Part shown: positions 1-7,402 of the stretch, piece by piece
Position numbering within the stretch: position 1 is the first letter of the stretch
Layout: the number at the start of each line of letters is the position of its first letter
Assembly: GCA_002449915.1 (NCBI GenBank)
Contig: DJXY01000024.1
Location: forward strand, 272 to 25,723
Length of the DNA stretch: 25,452 nt
Direction of reading: 5' to 3'
DNA from: Oribacterium sp. UBA6992
GTDB taxonomy: Bacteria; Bacillota; Clostridia; Lachnospirales; Lachnospiraceae
Notes under the pieces: generated by a model
What the model saw: the letters and a program-made list of their open reading frames with translations, nothing else
What the model was told of the DNA's origin: nothing
Databases searched by the model: none
Translations under genes and position numbers: made by a program

Positions 1-1
1 C

Positions 2-304
2 TGGGTATCCATGGGAGAGCCGGAGGAGGTCTGGGAGCAGCGGATCCATGATCTTAAGCCTTATCAGGTAAATCGTGAGGCAATGTCTTATGCCAAGCCG
101 ACAGCGATTTTCCTGCATTGCCTACCTTCCTTCCATAATACACAGACCCAGGTTGGTAAGGAAATTGCGGAAAAGTACGGAATCACAGAGATGGAAGTTA
201 CGGACGAGGTATTTGAGTCCACACAGTCCAAGGTATTTGACGAGGCGGAGAATCGTATGCACACAATTAAGGCTGTTGTGTATACCACTCTTGGAGGGAA
301 GTAA
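2..304 (+). CDS. argF: Ornithine carbamoyltransferase, C-terminal part (cut by window start)
   Basis: Catalyses transfer of the carbamoyl group from carbamoyl phosphate to ornithine, giving citrulline, in cytoplasmic arginine metabolism. Only the last 100 codons are present; the frame is open from base 2 and reads [11 protein letters not shown] at the edge, the usual sequence just before the ornithine-side loop. The HCLPSFHN block (bases about 116-139) is the family motif holding the Cys that contacts ornithine, and the C-terminal helix with the Glu-Asn-Arg-Met-His-Thr-Ile run is typical. The stop codon TAA overlaps the ATG of the next gene by one base, so the two are translationally coupled. 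Whether the enzyme is biosynthetic or catabolic (arginine deiminase pathway) cannot be told from this fragment. Confidence 0.93.
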   Translation, partial: WVSMGEPEEVWEQRIHDLKPYQVNREAMSYAKPTAIFLHCLPSFHNTQTQVGKEIAEKYGITEMEVTDEVFESTQSKVFDEAENRMHTIKAVVYTTLGGK

Positions 305-603
305 TGTATCAGGGACATACCGGTGCCAGAAGCAGCAGCCGTAAGCTGGATTTTATCCATATTGTACTGGGGATTGTACTGGTCGTAATGGCGATCTTTG
401 CATTCATTAATCCCGGGGAAAATATGGTTCTTTTTCCGCTGATCTTTTATACGGCTGCGGCGATCAGGATTATCAGCGCCGTGTTTCTGATGCGCAGTGC
501 GGATCATGACCGGAAGATATTGTCCCAGGGGATCGCCCAGCTTGTGCTTGGGTTATTGATTCTGCTGGTAGGGATAGCTTCCATGGTCTCGATCTGGTTC
601 TGA
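304..603 (+). CDS. Small multi-pass membrane protein of unknown function
   Basis: I do not recognise a named family with certainty. The 99-residue product has a short polar N-terminus (about 16 residues) and then three hydrophobic stretches: roughly 19-36, 44-62 and 77-98, the last running to the C-terminus. A basic and acidic loop (MRSADHDRK) lies between the second and third. The ATG overlaps the argF stop by one base (TAATG), so expression should be coupled to argF. It is likely a small integral membrane protein; co-transcription could hint at a role tied to ornithine or arginine metabolism, but that is speculation. It is followed after 63 bases by the rpoD start. Confidence 0.7.
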   Translation: MYQGHTGARSSSRKLDFIHIVLGIVLVVMAIFAFINPGENMVLFPLIFYTAAAIRIISAVFLMRSADHDRKILSQGIAQLVLGLLILLVGIASMVSIWF

Positions 604-641
604 GCTTTACCATGAGCTTTATCGTAAAAAGAACTTTATCA
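601..641 (+). repeat. Short direct repeats in the rpoD leader
   Basis: Two adjacent 12-base copies, TGAGCTTTACCA (601-612) and TGAGCTTTATCG (613-624), are followed by a weaker copy AGAACTTTATCA (630-641). The first copy includes the TGA stop of the upstream gene. The repeats fill most of the gap before the rpoD ribosome binding site (AGGGAGA, 654-660). I see no convincing sigma-A promoter here. Confidence 0.6.
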
Positions 642-666
642 TCATAACGAGAGAGGGAGACTTACT

Positions 667-1821
667 TTGGATAAAGAAGAGTTACTCAAAAAGATAGAGG
701 CACTTTGCAAGACCGCCAAGAGCAATAAAAATTCCATCGACCAGAAGGCGATTTCCGATGCTTTTAAAGAGGATAAGCTGACGGATGAACAGATGGACAG
801 TGTAAACCGCCTGATAGAAAACCGTGGCATTGAGATCAATCCGGATGTGGATGAAGCGGAAATTGCCAAGATGGAAAAGGACGGCAGCAAGATTGATGAG
901 GACGAGATTGATACACTGGACGAGGATGATTTCCCTAAGGACGGGGAGGAAGAGGACATTGACTTAAATGCCGTAGATCTCCTGGAGGGAATCGGAACCG
1001 AGGATCCGGTCCGCATGTATCTTAAAGAGATTGGTACGGTACCGCTCCTGTCCAATGAGGAGGAGTACGAGCTGGCTGTCAAAAAGCAGCAGGGTGATGA
1101 GAATGCAAAACAGCGTCTCATTGAAGCAAACCTGCGGCTTGTGGTTTCCATCGCCAAGCGTTATACCGGACGAGGCATGAGCTTCCTGGACCTTGTACAG
1201 GAAGGAAATCTTGGACTGATCAAGGGCGTAGAAAAGTTTGATCCGGCGAAGGGCTTTAAGCTTTCCACCTACGCAACCTGGTGGATCCGCCAGTCTGTTA
1301 CGCGTGCACTGGCAGATCAGGCACGTACCATCCGCGTGCCGGTGCATATGGTCGAGACGATCAACAAGATGTCCAAGATGCAGCGGAAGCTGACACTGGA
1401 GCTTGGCTATGAGCCATCTGTGAAGGAACTTGCAGAGCACCTGGACATGTCCGAGGAAAAGGTGCAGGAAATCATGCAGATTGCGCGGGAGCCGGCTTCT
1501 CTGGAAACCCCGATTGGTGAAGAGGATGACTCCAATCTCGGAGATTTTGTGGCGGACTCTAATGTAGTAACGCCAGAAGGAAATGTGGAGTCTGTCATGC
1601 TGCGGGAGCATATCGACACTCTGCTCGGGGATCTCAAAGAGAGAGAACGGCAGGTCATCGTACTCCGTTTTGGCCTTGAGGATGGACATCCGAGGACACT
1701 GGAGGAAGTCGGTAAGGAATTTAATGTAACCCGTGAGCGTATCCGCCAGATCGAGGCAAAGGCACTCCGCAAGCTGAGAAATCCGGTCCGCTCCAAGAGG
1801 ATCCGCGATTTCCTGCAGTAA
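667..1821 (+). CDS. rpoD: Primary (housekeeping) sigma factor RpoD/SigA
   Basis: Directs RNA polymerase to most housekeeping promoters. The 384-residue product has an acidic region 1.1-like N-terminus (1-105), region 1.2 ([11 protein letters not shown], about 113-123), region 2 with [12 protein letters not shown] (155-166), the -10 recognition and melting segment [14 protein letters not shown] (202-215), region 3 (about 230-300), and region 4 with the -35-binding helix-turn-helix (344-366, [19 protein letters not shown]). The length is normal for Gram-positive SigA. The start is a TTG at 667, chosen because AGAGGGAGA lies 6 bases upstream and no ATG fits better; a weak start may limit translation. 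In Bacillota rpoD usually follows dnaG; here the upstream gene is a small membrane protein behind argF. The extreme 3' end is tandemly repeated just after the stop. Confidence 0.97.
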   Translation: MDKEELLKKIEALCKTAKSNKNSIDQKAISDAFKEDKLTDEQMDSVNRLIENRGIEINPDVDEAEIAKMEKDGSKIDEDEIDTLDEDDFPKDGEEEDIDLNAVDLLEGIGTEDPVRMYLKEIGTVPLLSNEEEYELAVKKQQGDENAKQRLIEANLRLVVSIAKRYTGRGMSFLDLVQEGNLGLIKGVEKFDPAKGFKLSTYATWWIRQSVTRALADQARTIRVPVHMVETINKMSKMQRKLTLELGYEPSVKELAEHLDMSEEKVQEIMQIAREPASLETPIGEEDDSNLGDFVADSNVVTPEGNVESVMLREHIDTLLGDLKERERQVIVLRFGLEDGHPRTLEEVGKEFNVTRERIRQIEAKALRKLRNPVRSKRIRDFLQ

Positions 1822-1867
1822 GGATCTGTGATTTCCTGCAGTGCTGATCTATGATTTCCTGCAGTAA
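1799..1867 (+). repeat. 23-base tandem triplication of the rpoD 3' end
   Basis: The last codons and stop of rpoD (core GATTTCCTGCAGT at 1807-1819) recur at 1830-1842 and 1853-1865, exactly 23 bases apart each time, with a partly conserved GGATCYGY-like lead-in. The core is identical in all three copies; the joining bases differ. Because 23 is not a multiple of three, the extra copies are not extra codons and lie wholly after the stop. This looks like slippage or unequal-exchange duplication in the 3' untranslated region. Confidence 0.85.
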
Positions 1868-1882
1868 TGAGAGACGGATACC

Positions 1883-1932
1883 AGTCATCCGATTCCCCGC
1901 GATTTGCGGCTATCGGATGACTTTTTTCTTTA
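1883..1932 (+). terminator. Rho-independent terminator after rpoD
   Basis: Perfect 11-bp arms AGTCATCCGAT (1883-1893) and ATCGGATGACT (1912-1922) enclose an 18-base loop that itself can pair (CCGC with GCGG), followed by a T-rich run from 1922. The closely similar terminator after leuD (7403-7446) shows about the same stem and loop. The queH ribosome binding site begins only about 20 bases after the T run, so queH is expressed by read-through or from a promoter I could not identify. Confidence 0.88.
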
Positions 1933-1959
1933 TTTTTTCTTTATAAGGAGACACAGCAT

Positions 1960-2700
1960 ATGGTGGAGACAGAGGCATACATCAAGCCGGAACCAAACAA
2001 ACAGAATTATCAGAAGCTGCTTGATACAATTATTGAGGAGAATGCCGGATGCCGCCCAAGGCTCCTCCTGCATAGCTGCTGTGCGCCGTGCTCCAGTGCA
2101 GTTCTCGATTATCTCAGCAAATATTTTCAGATTACTCTGTTTTATTATAATCCCAATATCTCTACAGAAGCCGAATTTCAGCATCGCGTATCGGAGCTTC
2201 AGCGTCTGATCCGTGAGATGCATCTCGTAGAGAAGGGGGTAAGCATCCTGGTGCCGCCATACGACCACAAGGAGTTTCTGGAGATTGCCAGAGGACATGA
2301 AAAAGATCCGGAGCGCGGCGAACGCTGCCACCGCTGCTACCGCGAGCGCCTTGAGAGAACCGCCGAGGAGATGGATCGTGCCAAAGCCGCGGGAGAGTCC
2401 TATGACTACTTCTGCACAACTCTCACAATTTCACCTATGAAAAGTGCGGAGATTCTGAATGAAATCGGCTCGGAAATTGCATCACAGCATGCACTTAGGT
2501 TTTTGCCGTCAGATTTCAAAAAGCGGGGCGGCTACCAGAAATCCATAGAGCTTTCCCGGCAGTATCAGCTGTACCGCCAGGATTTCTGCGGCTGCGAATT
2601 TTCCAAGGCAGCCTCCGAACGCGAGAGACGGGCAAGAGAGCAAAGCAAAGAAAAAGTAATGAGAGCGGCGTTTCTTGACAAAGAAACCGACGGGAATTAA
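1960..2700 (+). CDS. queH: Epoxyqueuosine reductase QueH (DUF208 family)
   Basis: Performs the last step of queuosine biosynthesis, reduction of epoxyqueuosine to queuosine in the tRNA wobble position; QueH is the non-cobalamin alternative to QueG. The 246-residue protein carries the HSCCAPCSS block (Cys40, Cys41, Cys44), a CHRCYRERL motif (Cys123, Cys126), FCTTLTISPMK (Cys152) and a C-terminal FCGCEFS pair (Cys210, Cys212), the expected iron-sulfur and metal ligands. ATG at 1960 has AAGGAG 9 bases upstream. No other queuosine gene (queA, tgt, queT) is visible in the window. It lies between the rpoD terminator and the HPr-like gene, 34 bases before the latter. The tail after residue 220 is charged and probably flexible. 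Confidence 0.93.
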   Translation: MVETEAYIKPEPNKQNYQKLLDTIIEENAGCRPRLLLHSCCAPCSSAVLDYLSKYFQITLFYYNPNISTEAEFQHRVSELQRLIREMHLVEKGVSILVPPYDHKEFLEIARGHEKDPERGERCHRCYRERLERTAEEMDRAKAAGESYDYFCTTLTISPMKSAEILNEIGSEIASQHALRFLPSDFKKRGGYQKSIELSRQYQLYRQDFCGCEFSKAASERERRAREQSKEKVMRAAFLDKETDGN

Positions 2701-2734
2701 AATTTACATAACATGAGAAGTGGGGGAGATGAAT

Positions 2735-3031
2735 ATGGTAAGTCAGGAAGTAGAAGTTGTAAATGAATCGGGTCTGCATTTAAGACCTGCGGGAGTTCTG
2801 ACACAGACCTGCATTAAATATAAAAGTAATATCATCCTGCATTATGGACAGAGGAACATTGTAGCGAAATCTGTCCTTAATGTAATGGCGGCTGGAGTTA
2901 AAAAAGGCGCCAAGGTGATTGTGGAGTGTGATGGACCGGATGAAAAGGAAGCATTGGAGGCAGTGGTCAAAGCCATTTCTTCCGGACTCGGCGAGGGCAC
3001 AGAGTATAATTCCGGAGACCGCCTGTTCTGA
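2735..3031 (+). CDS. HPr-family phosphocarrier protein
   Basis: Small cytoplasmic phosphocarrier of the sugar phosphotransferase system. With the ATG at 2735 (GGGGGAG 6 bases upstream; the ATG at 2729 abuts the site and the GTG at 2720 overlaps it) the product is 98 residues. GLHLRPAG places the phospho-accepting His at residue 15, and KSVLNVMAAG puts a Ser at 46, the residue phosphorylated by HPr kinase in Gram-positive bacteria. Having both His15 and Ser46 separates it from Crh, which lacks the His. It is about 10 residues longer than classical HPr at the C-terminus. No ptsI or permease gene is adjacent, so it could be the main HPr or a regulatory paralogue. A terminator follows about 100 bases downstream. 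Confidence 0.9.
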   Translation: MVSQEVEVVNESGLHLRPAGVLTQTCIKYKSNIILHYGQRNIVAKSVLNVMAAGVKKGAKVIVECDGPDEKEALEAVVKAISSGLGEGTEYNSGDRLF

Positions 3032-3129
3032 AATCAGATGTCATCTCTATGAAATGCAGGAAGTCCAAACCATGATCAGAAGATGCAGCAGGGGTTAGAT
3101 GGAGTTCAGCTTCTACTGCATAACACACA

Positions 3130-3170
3130 AAATGCCGTCGGGGACAAAAGCCTCCGACGGCATTTAAATT
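3130..3170. terminator. Hairpin terminator between convergent HPr-like and mrp genes
   Basis: Perfect 12-bp arms AAATGCCGTCGG (3130-3141) and CCGACGGCATTT (3154-3165) with a 12-base loop. Short T-rich flanks exist on both strands, so it may serve the + strand HPr-like gene and the - strand mrp gene. It is about 100 bases from the HPr stop and about 115 bases past the mrp stop. Confidence 0.75.
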
Positions 3171-3281
3171 TCGTTTGTGACTACGTCTCTCGCTGTTTCT
3201 GGCTTTTTCTGTTCTGAAAAACAACGAAGCGCAAGAGACTTCATTCACCCGCTATGCGGGCGATGCTTTTGGTTTTTGTAA

Positions 3282-4139
3282 TTATAATGCTTCTACCGCC
3301 TTAATGGCGTCCTGCATTGCGGTGAGGTCGATCGCCTCTACGGCGCCGCCGTCCACATACTGCGCGTTCTTGGGATCCAGAGGAAGCTTTGCAAGAACCT
3401 TAAGCTTATGCGTCTCGGCAATTTCATCAATGTGGCTCTCGCCAAAGACATTGATCTTTTCGCCGCAGTGCGGGCAGACAAGATAGGACATGTTTTCTAC
3501 GAGACCGATAATCGGAATGTTCATTTTGTCCGCCATATTTACGGCTTTGGCAACGATCATGGAAACAAGGTCCTGCGGAGAGGTAACAATGACGATACCA
3601 TCTACCGGCAGAGACTGAAAAACGGTCAGTGGTACATCACCGGTTCCCGGCGGCATGTCTACAAACATGTAGTCAACGTCTTTCCACTCGACCTCCTCCC
3701 AGAACTGCTTTACAGCCTGAGCAATCAATGAGCCTCTCCAGATGATCGGATCAGTTTCATTTTCCAAAAGAAGGTTGGTGGAAATAATATCAATACCGTT
3801 GGCACTTTTGGCCGGGATCATAAGCTTGCCGTTCTCGGAAATGCCGATACCGTCATTGGCAAGACCAAAAGCCTTGGGGATAGAGGGTCCGGTGATATCT
3901 GCATCAATGATCGCGGTATGATAACCGTCTTTATTGGTGCCGGATGCAAGCAGAGATGTGACCATGGACTTGCCGACACCGCCCTTGCCGGAAACGATGC
4001 CGATGACTTTTTTAACACTGCAGCCCTCGGCAAGATGTGCCTTAAAATCCGGGGCACCGCCCTTACGGGATGGACAGTCGGAGCCGCAGGAGCTGCAGTT
4101 GGAATTACAGCTTGACGGATTCTGATTTTCTGTAGCCAT
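3282..4139 (-). CDS. mrp: Mrp/ApbC-type P-loop ATPase, iron-sulfur cluster carrier
   Basis: Cytoplasmic ParA-like ATPase of the Mrp/NBP35 family that carries and delivers iron-sulfur clusters. The 285-residue protein has an N-terminal Cys cluster (Cys11, 15, 18, 22 in CNSNCSSCGSDC), the deviant Walker A GKGGVGKS (51-58), the DMPPGTGD switch (161-168), and the CPHC motif (Cys222, Cys225) that binds the bridging cluster. There is no N-terminal DUF59 domain, as is common in Clostridia. ATG at 4139 is chosen over an upstream TTG because AAAGGAG lies about 8 bases before it. It probably has its own promoter with an extended -10 at 4202-4197. The iron-sulfur enzymes encoded nearby (LeuC, QueH, U32 protein) are possible clients, an inference only. 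Confidence 0.92.
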   Translation of the reverse strand: MATENQNPSSCNSNCSSCGSDCPSRKGGAPDFKAHLAEGCSVKKVIGIVSGKGGVGKSMVTSLLASGTNKDGYHTAIIDADITGPSIPKAFGLANDGIGISENGKLMIPAKSANGIDIISTNLLLENETDPIIWRGSLIAQAVKQFWEEVEWKDVDYMFVDMPPGTGDVPLTVFQSLPVDGIVIVTSPQDLVSMIVAKAVNMADKMNIPIIGLVENMSYLVCPHCGEKINVFGESHIDEIAETHKLKVLAKLPLDPKNAQYVDGGAVEAIDLTAMQDAIKAVEAL

Positions 4140-4196
4140 AAGGATAACTCCTTTCAAATTTTTAAAGAGGCGCAGAAAAAACCTGCGCTAGAAGAT

Positions 4197-4204
4197 ATTC
4201 TAGC
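4197..4204 (-). promoter_or_regulatory. Extended -10 promoter element for mrp
   Basis: On the - strand the sequence reads TGCTAGAAT, a TGn-extended -10 with hexamer TAGAAT. The -35 region is poor, which an extended -10 tolerates. The predicted transcript would start near 4190, about 50 bases before the mrp ATG, and would carry a GCGCAG/CTGCGC hairpin at about 4170-4188. Confidence 0.5.
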
Positions 4205-4307
4205 ACAGGACTGGGAAATATGCATTGTATTATTTACAGTGCAGATATTTTGGCCTTTTTCTGACGATATATCCGTCATACAGACATACAGAAAAGGTAT
4301 TGATTGC

Positions 4308-4322
4308 CCACGATCATCGTGG
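4308..4322. other. Inverted repeat in the gap between lysR and mrp
   Basis: CCACGAT and ATCGTGG flank a single C (4308-4322), a perfect 7-bp dyad. A second short dyad, TGACG/CGTCA, lies at 4262-4278. No T run follows, so a protein-binding site or RNA structure is as likely as a terminator. The rest of this 262-base gap shows only the mrp promoter and leader. Confidence 0.4.
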
Positions 4323-4401
4323 ACAAAGCATGCATATATAGGATATATAGGTCTACCTTTCCAGAAATTATGGCGGCAGACTCTTAAGGAACCTGTGGGG
4401 C

Positions 4402-5283
4402 TCACAGAATGCTTAAGAAGGAATCCAGGGATTTCCCGGTATTTCCCGCATTGTACATAAAAGCAATACTGCGGGAGGGGATGGGCAGCTTCACAGGAAG
4501 CTCCACAAGGCGACCGGCTGCAAGATCATCCTTTACAAGCTCACGTATAACACAGGAAACGCCGATGCCGATTTTGGCAAATTCAATCAGAAGGTCCATG
4601 GTGGTGACCTCCAGAATCTGTGCCGGCTCGATGTTCATGGACTTAAAGTATTCGTCTACGTGCCGGCGGGTGACATTGCTCTCATCCAGCAGCATAATGT
4701 TGGCTTCCTCAAAAACATTATAGTCAGGACCGCAGATGGATTCCAGGTTTTTGAGATACTGGGGGCTTGCTACAAATACATCATGGATCTGCTGGCTATG
4801 CACGGAACGCAGTTCGGATTTCCGGGTTTTGGGTTCTGCCACAAGACCGATGTCTACTTTGCGCTGTTCCAGCAGATTTAAGGTCTGGGAGCTGGACTGC
4901 GTGTTGATGGAAATCCGTATGTTGGGAAACTGCTCCAGAAATTTCTGCAGATACGGAAGCAGGACATAGCGGCAGAGAGTCGTGCTGACGCCGATCTGCA
5001 GGTGCCCGATGTTAAAGTCCTTCATGCGCTTCAGCTCGGTTTCCGCGCTGTTGATGGACTCAAAGGCGTCACGTACATATTTGTACAGAACCTCGCCTTC
5101 TTCGGTGAGAGTGACGCCCCTGGAATTACGTTTAAAGAGCTTCGTTTCCAGGCTGTCCTCCAGCTTGACGATGGACTTGGAGATGGCAGGCTGGGAAATG
5201 TAGAGTTTTTTAGCGGCCTTGGAAATATTGCCGCTGGTTGCTACCTCATAAAAAATCTTGTAACCGGAAAGATTCTGATCCAT
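4402..5283 (-). CDS. LysR-family transcriptional regulator
   Basis: 293-residue LysR-type regulator. The N-terminal winged helix-turn-helix covers about residues 5-63, with the recognition helix in SQPAISKSIVKLE (30-42) and the wing LFKRNSRGVTLTEEG (49-63). A linker helix (about 64-88) leads to a two-lobed effector-binding domain (about 92-290). The ATG at 5283 has GAAGGG upstream. It is divergent from leuC with 324 bases between, the classic arrangement of a LysR protein controlling its neighbour, so control of leuCD by a leucine-pathway or related metabolite is the leading guess. Several dyads in that gap, including the 14-base palindrome at 5351-5364, are candidate operators. The effector cannot be named from sequence. 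Confidence 0.92.
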   Translation of the reverse strand: MDQNLSGYKIFYEVATSGNISKAAKKLYISQPAISKSIVKLEDSLETKLFKRNSRGVTLTEEGEVLYKYVRDAFESINSAETELKRMKDFNIGHLQIGVSTTLCRYVLLPYLQKFLEQFPNIRISINTQSSSQTLNLLEQRKVDIGLVAEPKTRKSELRSVHSQQIHDVFVASPQYLKNLESICGPDYNVFEEANIMLLDESNVTRRHVDEYFKSMNIEPAQILEVTTMDLLIEFAKIGIGVSCVIRELVKDDLAAGRLVELPVKLPIPSRSIAFMYNAGNTGKSLDSFLSIL

Positions 5284-5302
5284 AGGAGCCCTTCTTTCAT
5301 AC

Positions 5303-5338
5303 TTTCATGCATAACCATGATAGACAGGATGCATGAAA
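5303..5338. promoter_or_regulatory. Inverted repeat near lysR start (operator candidate)
   Basis: TTTCATGCAT (5303-5312) and ATGCATGAAA (5329-5338) are exact 10-base inverted arms with a 16-base spacer, 20 bases from the lysR ATG. LysR proteins usually bind imperfect dyads in such divergent gaps and repress their own gene. Confidence 0.5.
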
Positions 5339-5350
5339 ATGTCTGATAAC

Positions 5351-5364
5351 TATCATGCATGATA
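5351..5364. promoter_or_regulatory. 14-base palindrome in lysR-leuC gap (operator candidate)
   Basis: TATCATGCATGATA is a perfect palindrome sharing the ATGCAT core with the dyad at 5303-5338. The adjacent ATAACCATGAT (5362-5372) also occurs at 5311-5321, so two related composite sites lie 51 bases apart, consistent with a LysR tetramer occupying two sites. Confidence 0.5.
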
Positions 5365-5426
5365 ACCATGATTTATGATAATCATTTTAATTATGTATTG
5401 GAATTATAGCAGAGTTGTTGCTAGGA

Positions 5427-5567
5427 TGTAAATAGTTTTATAGCCGCAGGCATTAAAAAGTATGATACTATAGGAGTGTAATGCGGCAGAGGCATTAAAA
5501 CCATGAGAATGTAGTGCAGAGGAAACATTCATATATTAGGAATGTAGTGCGGCAGAGGCATTCAAAT
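5427..5567 (+). repeat. Degenerate hairpin repeats in the leuC leader
   Basis: Three units, 5473-5500, 5505-5534 and 5539-5567, spaced about 33 bases, share the pattern AATGTAGTGCGGCAGAGGCATT, each able to fold on itself (for example GAATGT with ACATTC). A weaker fourth copy (GCCGCAGGCATTAAAA) ends at about 5458. No T-box sequence or leucine-rich leader peptide is visible. Together with the dyads nearer lysR this accounts for the 324-base gap 5284-5607. Promoter placement is unclear; TTGTTG (5416-5421) with TATAGC after 17 bases is the best but weak candidate. Confidence 0.55.
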
Positions 5568-5607
5568 AATAAAGTATATTTAAAGGATTGAAATAAGGGA
5601 GTGCTGT

Positions 5608-6873
5608 ATGGCAATGACAATGAGCCAGAAGATTCTGGCAAAGCATGCGGGACTGGATGAGGTGAAGGCAGGTCAGCTCATCATGGCTAAGGTGGACCTG
5701 GTGCACGGAAATGATATTACTACGCCGGTCGCGATCCGTGAAATGAAAAAAATGAAGCAGGAGACGGTGTTTGATAAGGACAAGGTCGTGTTTGTCATGG
5801 ACCATTTTGTGCCGAACAAGGATATCACTTCTGCCAAATGCACGCAGATGTGCCGGAATTTTGCCACCGAGCAGGGACTCAAAAATTATTTTGATGTTGG
5901 CAAGATGGGCATTGAGCATGCACTGATTCCGGAGCAGGGATTGATTGTAGCCGGAGAGCTTTCTGTCGGCGCGGATTCGCATACCTGCACGTATGGCGCG
6001 CTCGGGGCGTTTTCCACGGGAGTCGGCTCTACGGATATGGCGGCGGCAATGGCTACGGGCGAGCTCTGGTTCAAGGTTCCGGCGGCAATCAAGGTCAATC
6101 TTGTAGGTAAAAAGCAGAAGTGGATCAGCGGCAAGGATGTGATTTTGCATCTGATCGGTGAGATTGGAGTGGATGGCGCGCTGTATCAGTCGCTGGAATT
6201 TACCGGTCCGGGGGTTGGTGAACTCAGCATGGATGACCGCTTTACGATCTGCAATATGGCGATTGAGGCAGGTGCCAAAAACGGCATTTTCCCTGTGGAT
6301 GATAAGACAGTTGATTATATCAATGCGCATGCCACGAAGCCATACACGGTATACGAGGCAGATCCGGATGCGGAGTATGCACGGGAGATTACCATTGATC
6401 TTGGAAGTCTCAAGTCTACGGTTTCTTTCCCGCATCTTCCAGAAAATACGCACGAGATCGGTAGCTTTGGAGAGATCAAGATTGATCAGTCCGTGATCGG
6501 CTCCTGCACCAACGGACGGATCCAGGATATTCGTGAAGCGGCAGAAATCCTGCGTGGCAGGAAGGTTGCGCCGAATGTGCGCTGCATCGTGATTCCGGCA
6601 ACACAGGAAATCTATCTTGAGATGCTGAAGGAGGATCTTGCCAGAGTATTTATCGAGGCGGGTGCAGTCGTTTCCACGCCGACCTGCGGACCGTGTCTTG
6701 GCGGATACATGGGCATTCTCGCACCGCATGAGAGATGCGTTTCGACAACCAATCGCAACTTTGTTGGCAGAATGGGTGATACGACATCTGAAGTTTATCT
6801 TGCGTCTCCGGCAGTAGCAGCTGCTTCGGCAGTGACCGGCAGAATTTCCGGTCCGGCAGAGCTTGGATTATAA
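5608..6873 (+). CDS. leuC: 3-isopropylmalate dehydratase large subunit
   Basis: Large subunit of isopropylmalate isomerase, which converts 2- to 3-isopropylmalate in leucine biosynthesis through a [4Fe-4S] cluster. The 421-residue product is of the shorter LeuC type found in Clostridia and archaea. Cluster ligands are Cys300 (SCTNGR), Cys360 and Cys363 (PTCGPCLGG); the MDHFVPNKD and [13 protein letters not shown] blocks line the aconitase-type active site. ATG at 5608 has AAGGGAG 6 bases upstream. leuD follows after 9 bases. leuA and leuB are not in the window. The upstream gap with repeats and dyads and the divergent LysR gene suggest controlled expression. A homoaconitase-like specificity cannot be excluded from sequence alone, but LeuC is most likely. 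Confidence 0.95.
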   Translation: MAMTMSQKILAKHAGLDEVKAGQLIMAKVDLVHGNDITTPVAIREMKKMKQETVFDKDKVVFVMDHFVPNKDITSAKCTQMCRNFATEQGLKNYFDVGKMGIEHALIPEQGLIVAGELSVGADSHTCTYGALGAFSTGVGSTDMAAAMATGELWFKVPAAIKVNLVGKKQKWISGKDVILHLIGEIGVDGALYQSLEFTGPGVGELSMDDRFTICNMAIEAGAKNGIFPVDDKTVDYINAHATKPYTVYEADPDAEYAREITIDLGSLKSTVSFPHLPENTHEIGSFGEIKIDQSVIGSCTNGRIQDIREAAEILRGRKVAPNVRCIVIPATQEIYLEMLKEDLARVFIEAGAVVSTPTCGPCLGGYMGILAPHERCVSTTNRNFVGRMGDTTSEVYLASPAVAAASAVTGRISGPAELGL

Positions 6874-6882
6874 GGAGGAAAT

Positions 6883-7374
6883 ATGCAGGCAGCAGAGGGA
6901 AAGGTTTTAAAATATGGGGATAATGTAGATACGGATGTCATTATCCCGGCAAGATATCTGGCAATCCAGGACAAGGAGGAGCTTGCCAGCCATGCCATGG
7001 AGGATATTGATCCGGAGTTCCGGAGCAAGCTTATGGCAGGAGATATTGTTGTAGGCGGCAAAAATTTCGGCTGCGGATCCTCCCGTGAACATGCACCGCA
7101 GGTGCTTCAGACCAGTGGCGTCGGTTGTGTTATCGCCGAGAGCTTTGCCAGGATTTTTTATCGCAACGCCCTTAACATTGGTCTTCCGATTGTGGAAGCT
7201 CCGGATGCAGCTAAGGAAATCAAGGATGGGGACAGAGTGAAGGTTGATTTTGATGCAGGCGTCATTACCGATGAGACTACAGGCAAGACGTATGAGGCGG
7301 CACCATTCCCACCATTCCTCCAGAAGATGATTGAGGTCGGCGGTCTTGTGAATTATGTGAATGAAAAAATGTGA
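6883..7374 (+). CDS. leuD: 3-isopropylmalate dehydratase small subunit
   Basis: Small (swivel-domain) subunit that pairs with LeuC to form isopropylmalate isomerase. The 163-residue product has the start signature YGDNVDTDVIIPARYL (11-26) and the substrate-recognition loop region GGKNFGCGSSREHAP (58-72), both characteristic of LeuD. The ATG has AAGGAGG 5 bases upstream and lies 9 bases after leuC, so the two form one operon. The stop (TGA) is followed at once by an 8-bp hairpin and then a terminator, so the operon ends here without leuB. Confidence 0.95.
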   Translation: MQAAEGKVLKYGDNVDTDVIIPARYLAIQDKEELASHAMEDIDPEFRSKLMAGDIVVGGKNFGCGSSREHAPQVLQTSGVGCVIAESFARIFYRNALNIGLPIVEAPDAAKEIKDGDRVKVDFDAGVITDETTGKTYEAAPFPPFLQKMIEVGGLVNYVNEKM

Positions 7375-7398
7375 CGTTTGACGAGATACGGTCAAACG
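7375..7398 (+). other. Hairpin directly after leuD stop
   Basis: CGTTTGAC (7375-7382) and GTCAAACG (7391-7398) form a perfect 8-bp stem with an 8-base loop, starting one base after the leuD TGA. It has no T run of its own; it may stabilise the mRNA 3' end or act with the terminator immediately downstream. Confidence 0.6.
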
Positions 7399-7402
7399 AT
7401 GG

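Noticed and set aside
2967..3248. Small - strand frame between the HPr-like gene and mrp
   Set aside because: It spans the hairpin terminator and lacks a ribosome site and recognisable sequence.
5284..5607. T-box riboswitch or leucine attenuator before leuC
   Set aside because: No TGGNACCGCG-type antiterminator motif, no terminator next to the leuC start and no leucine-rich leader frame.
5536..6729. Long 397-codon open frame on the - strand opposite leuC
   Set aside because: It is antisense to a clear leuC, its product is low in recognisable motifs and rich in His, Arg and Cys as expected for a shadow frame, and no ribosome site or promoter supports it.
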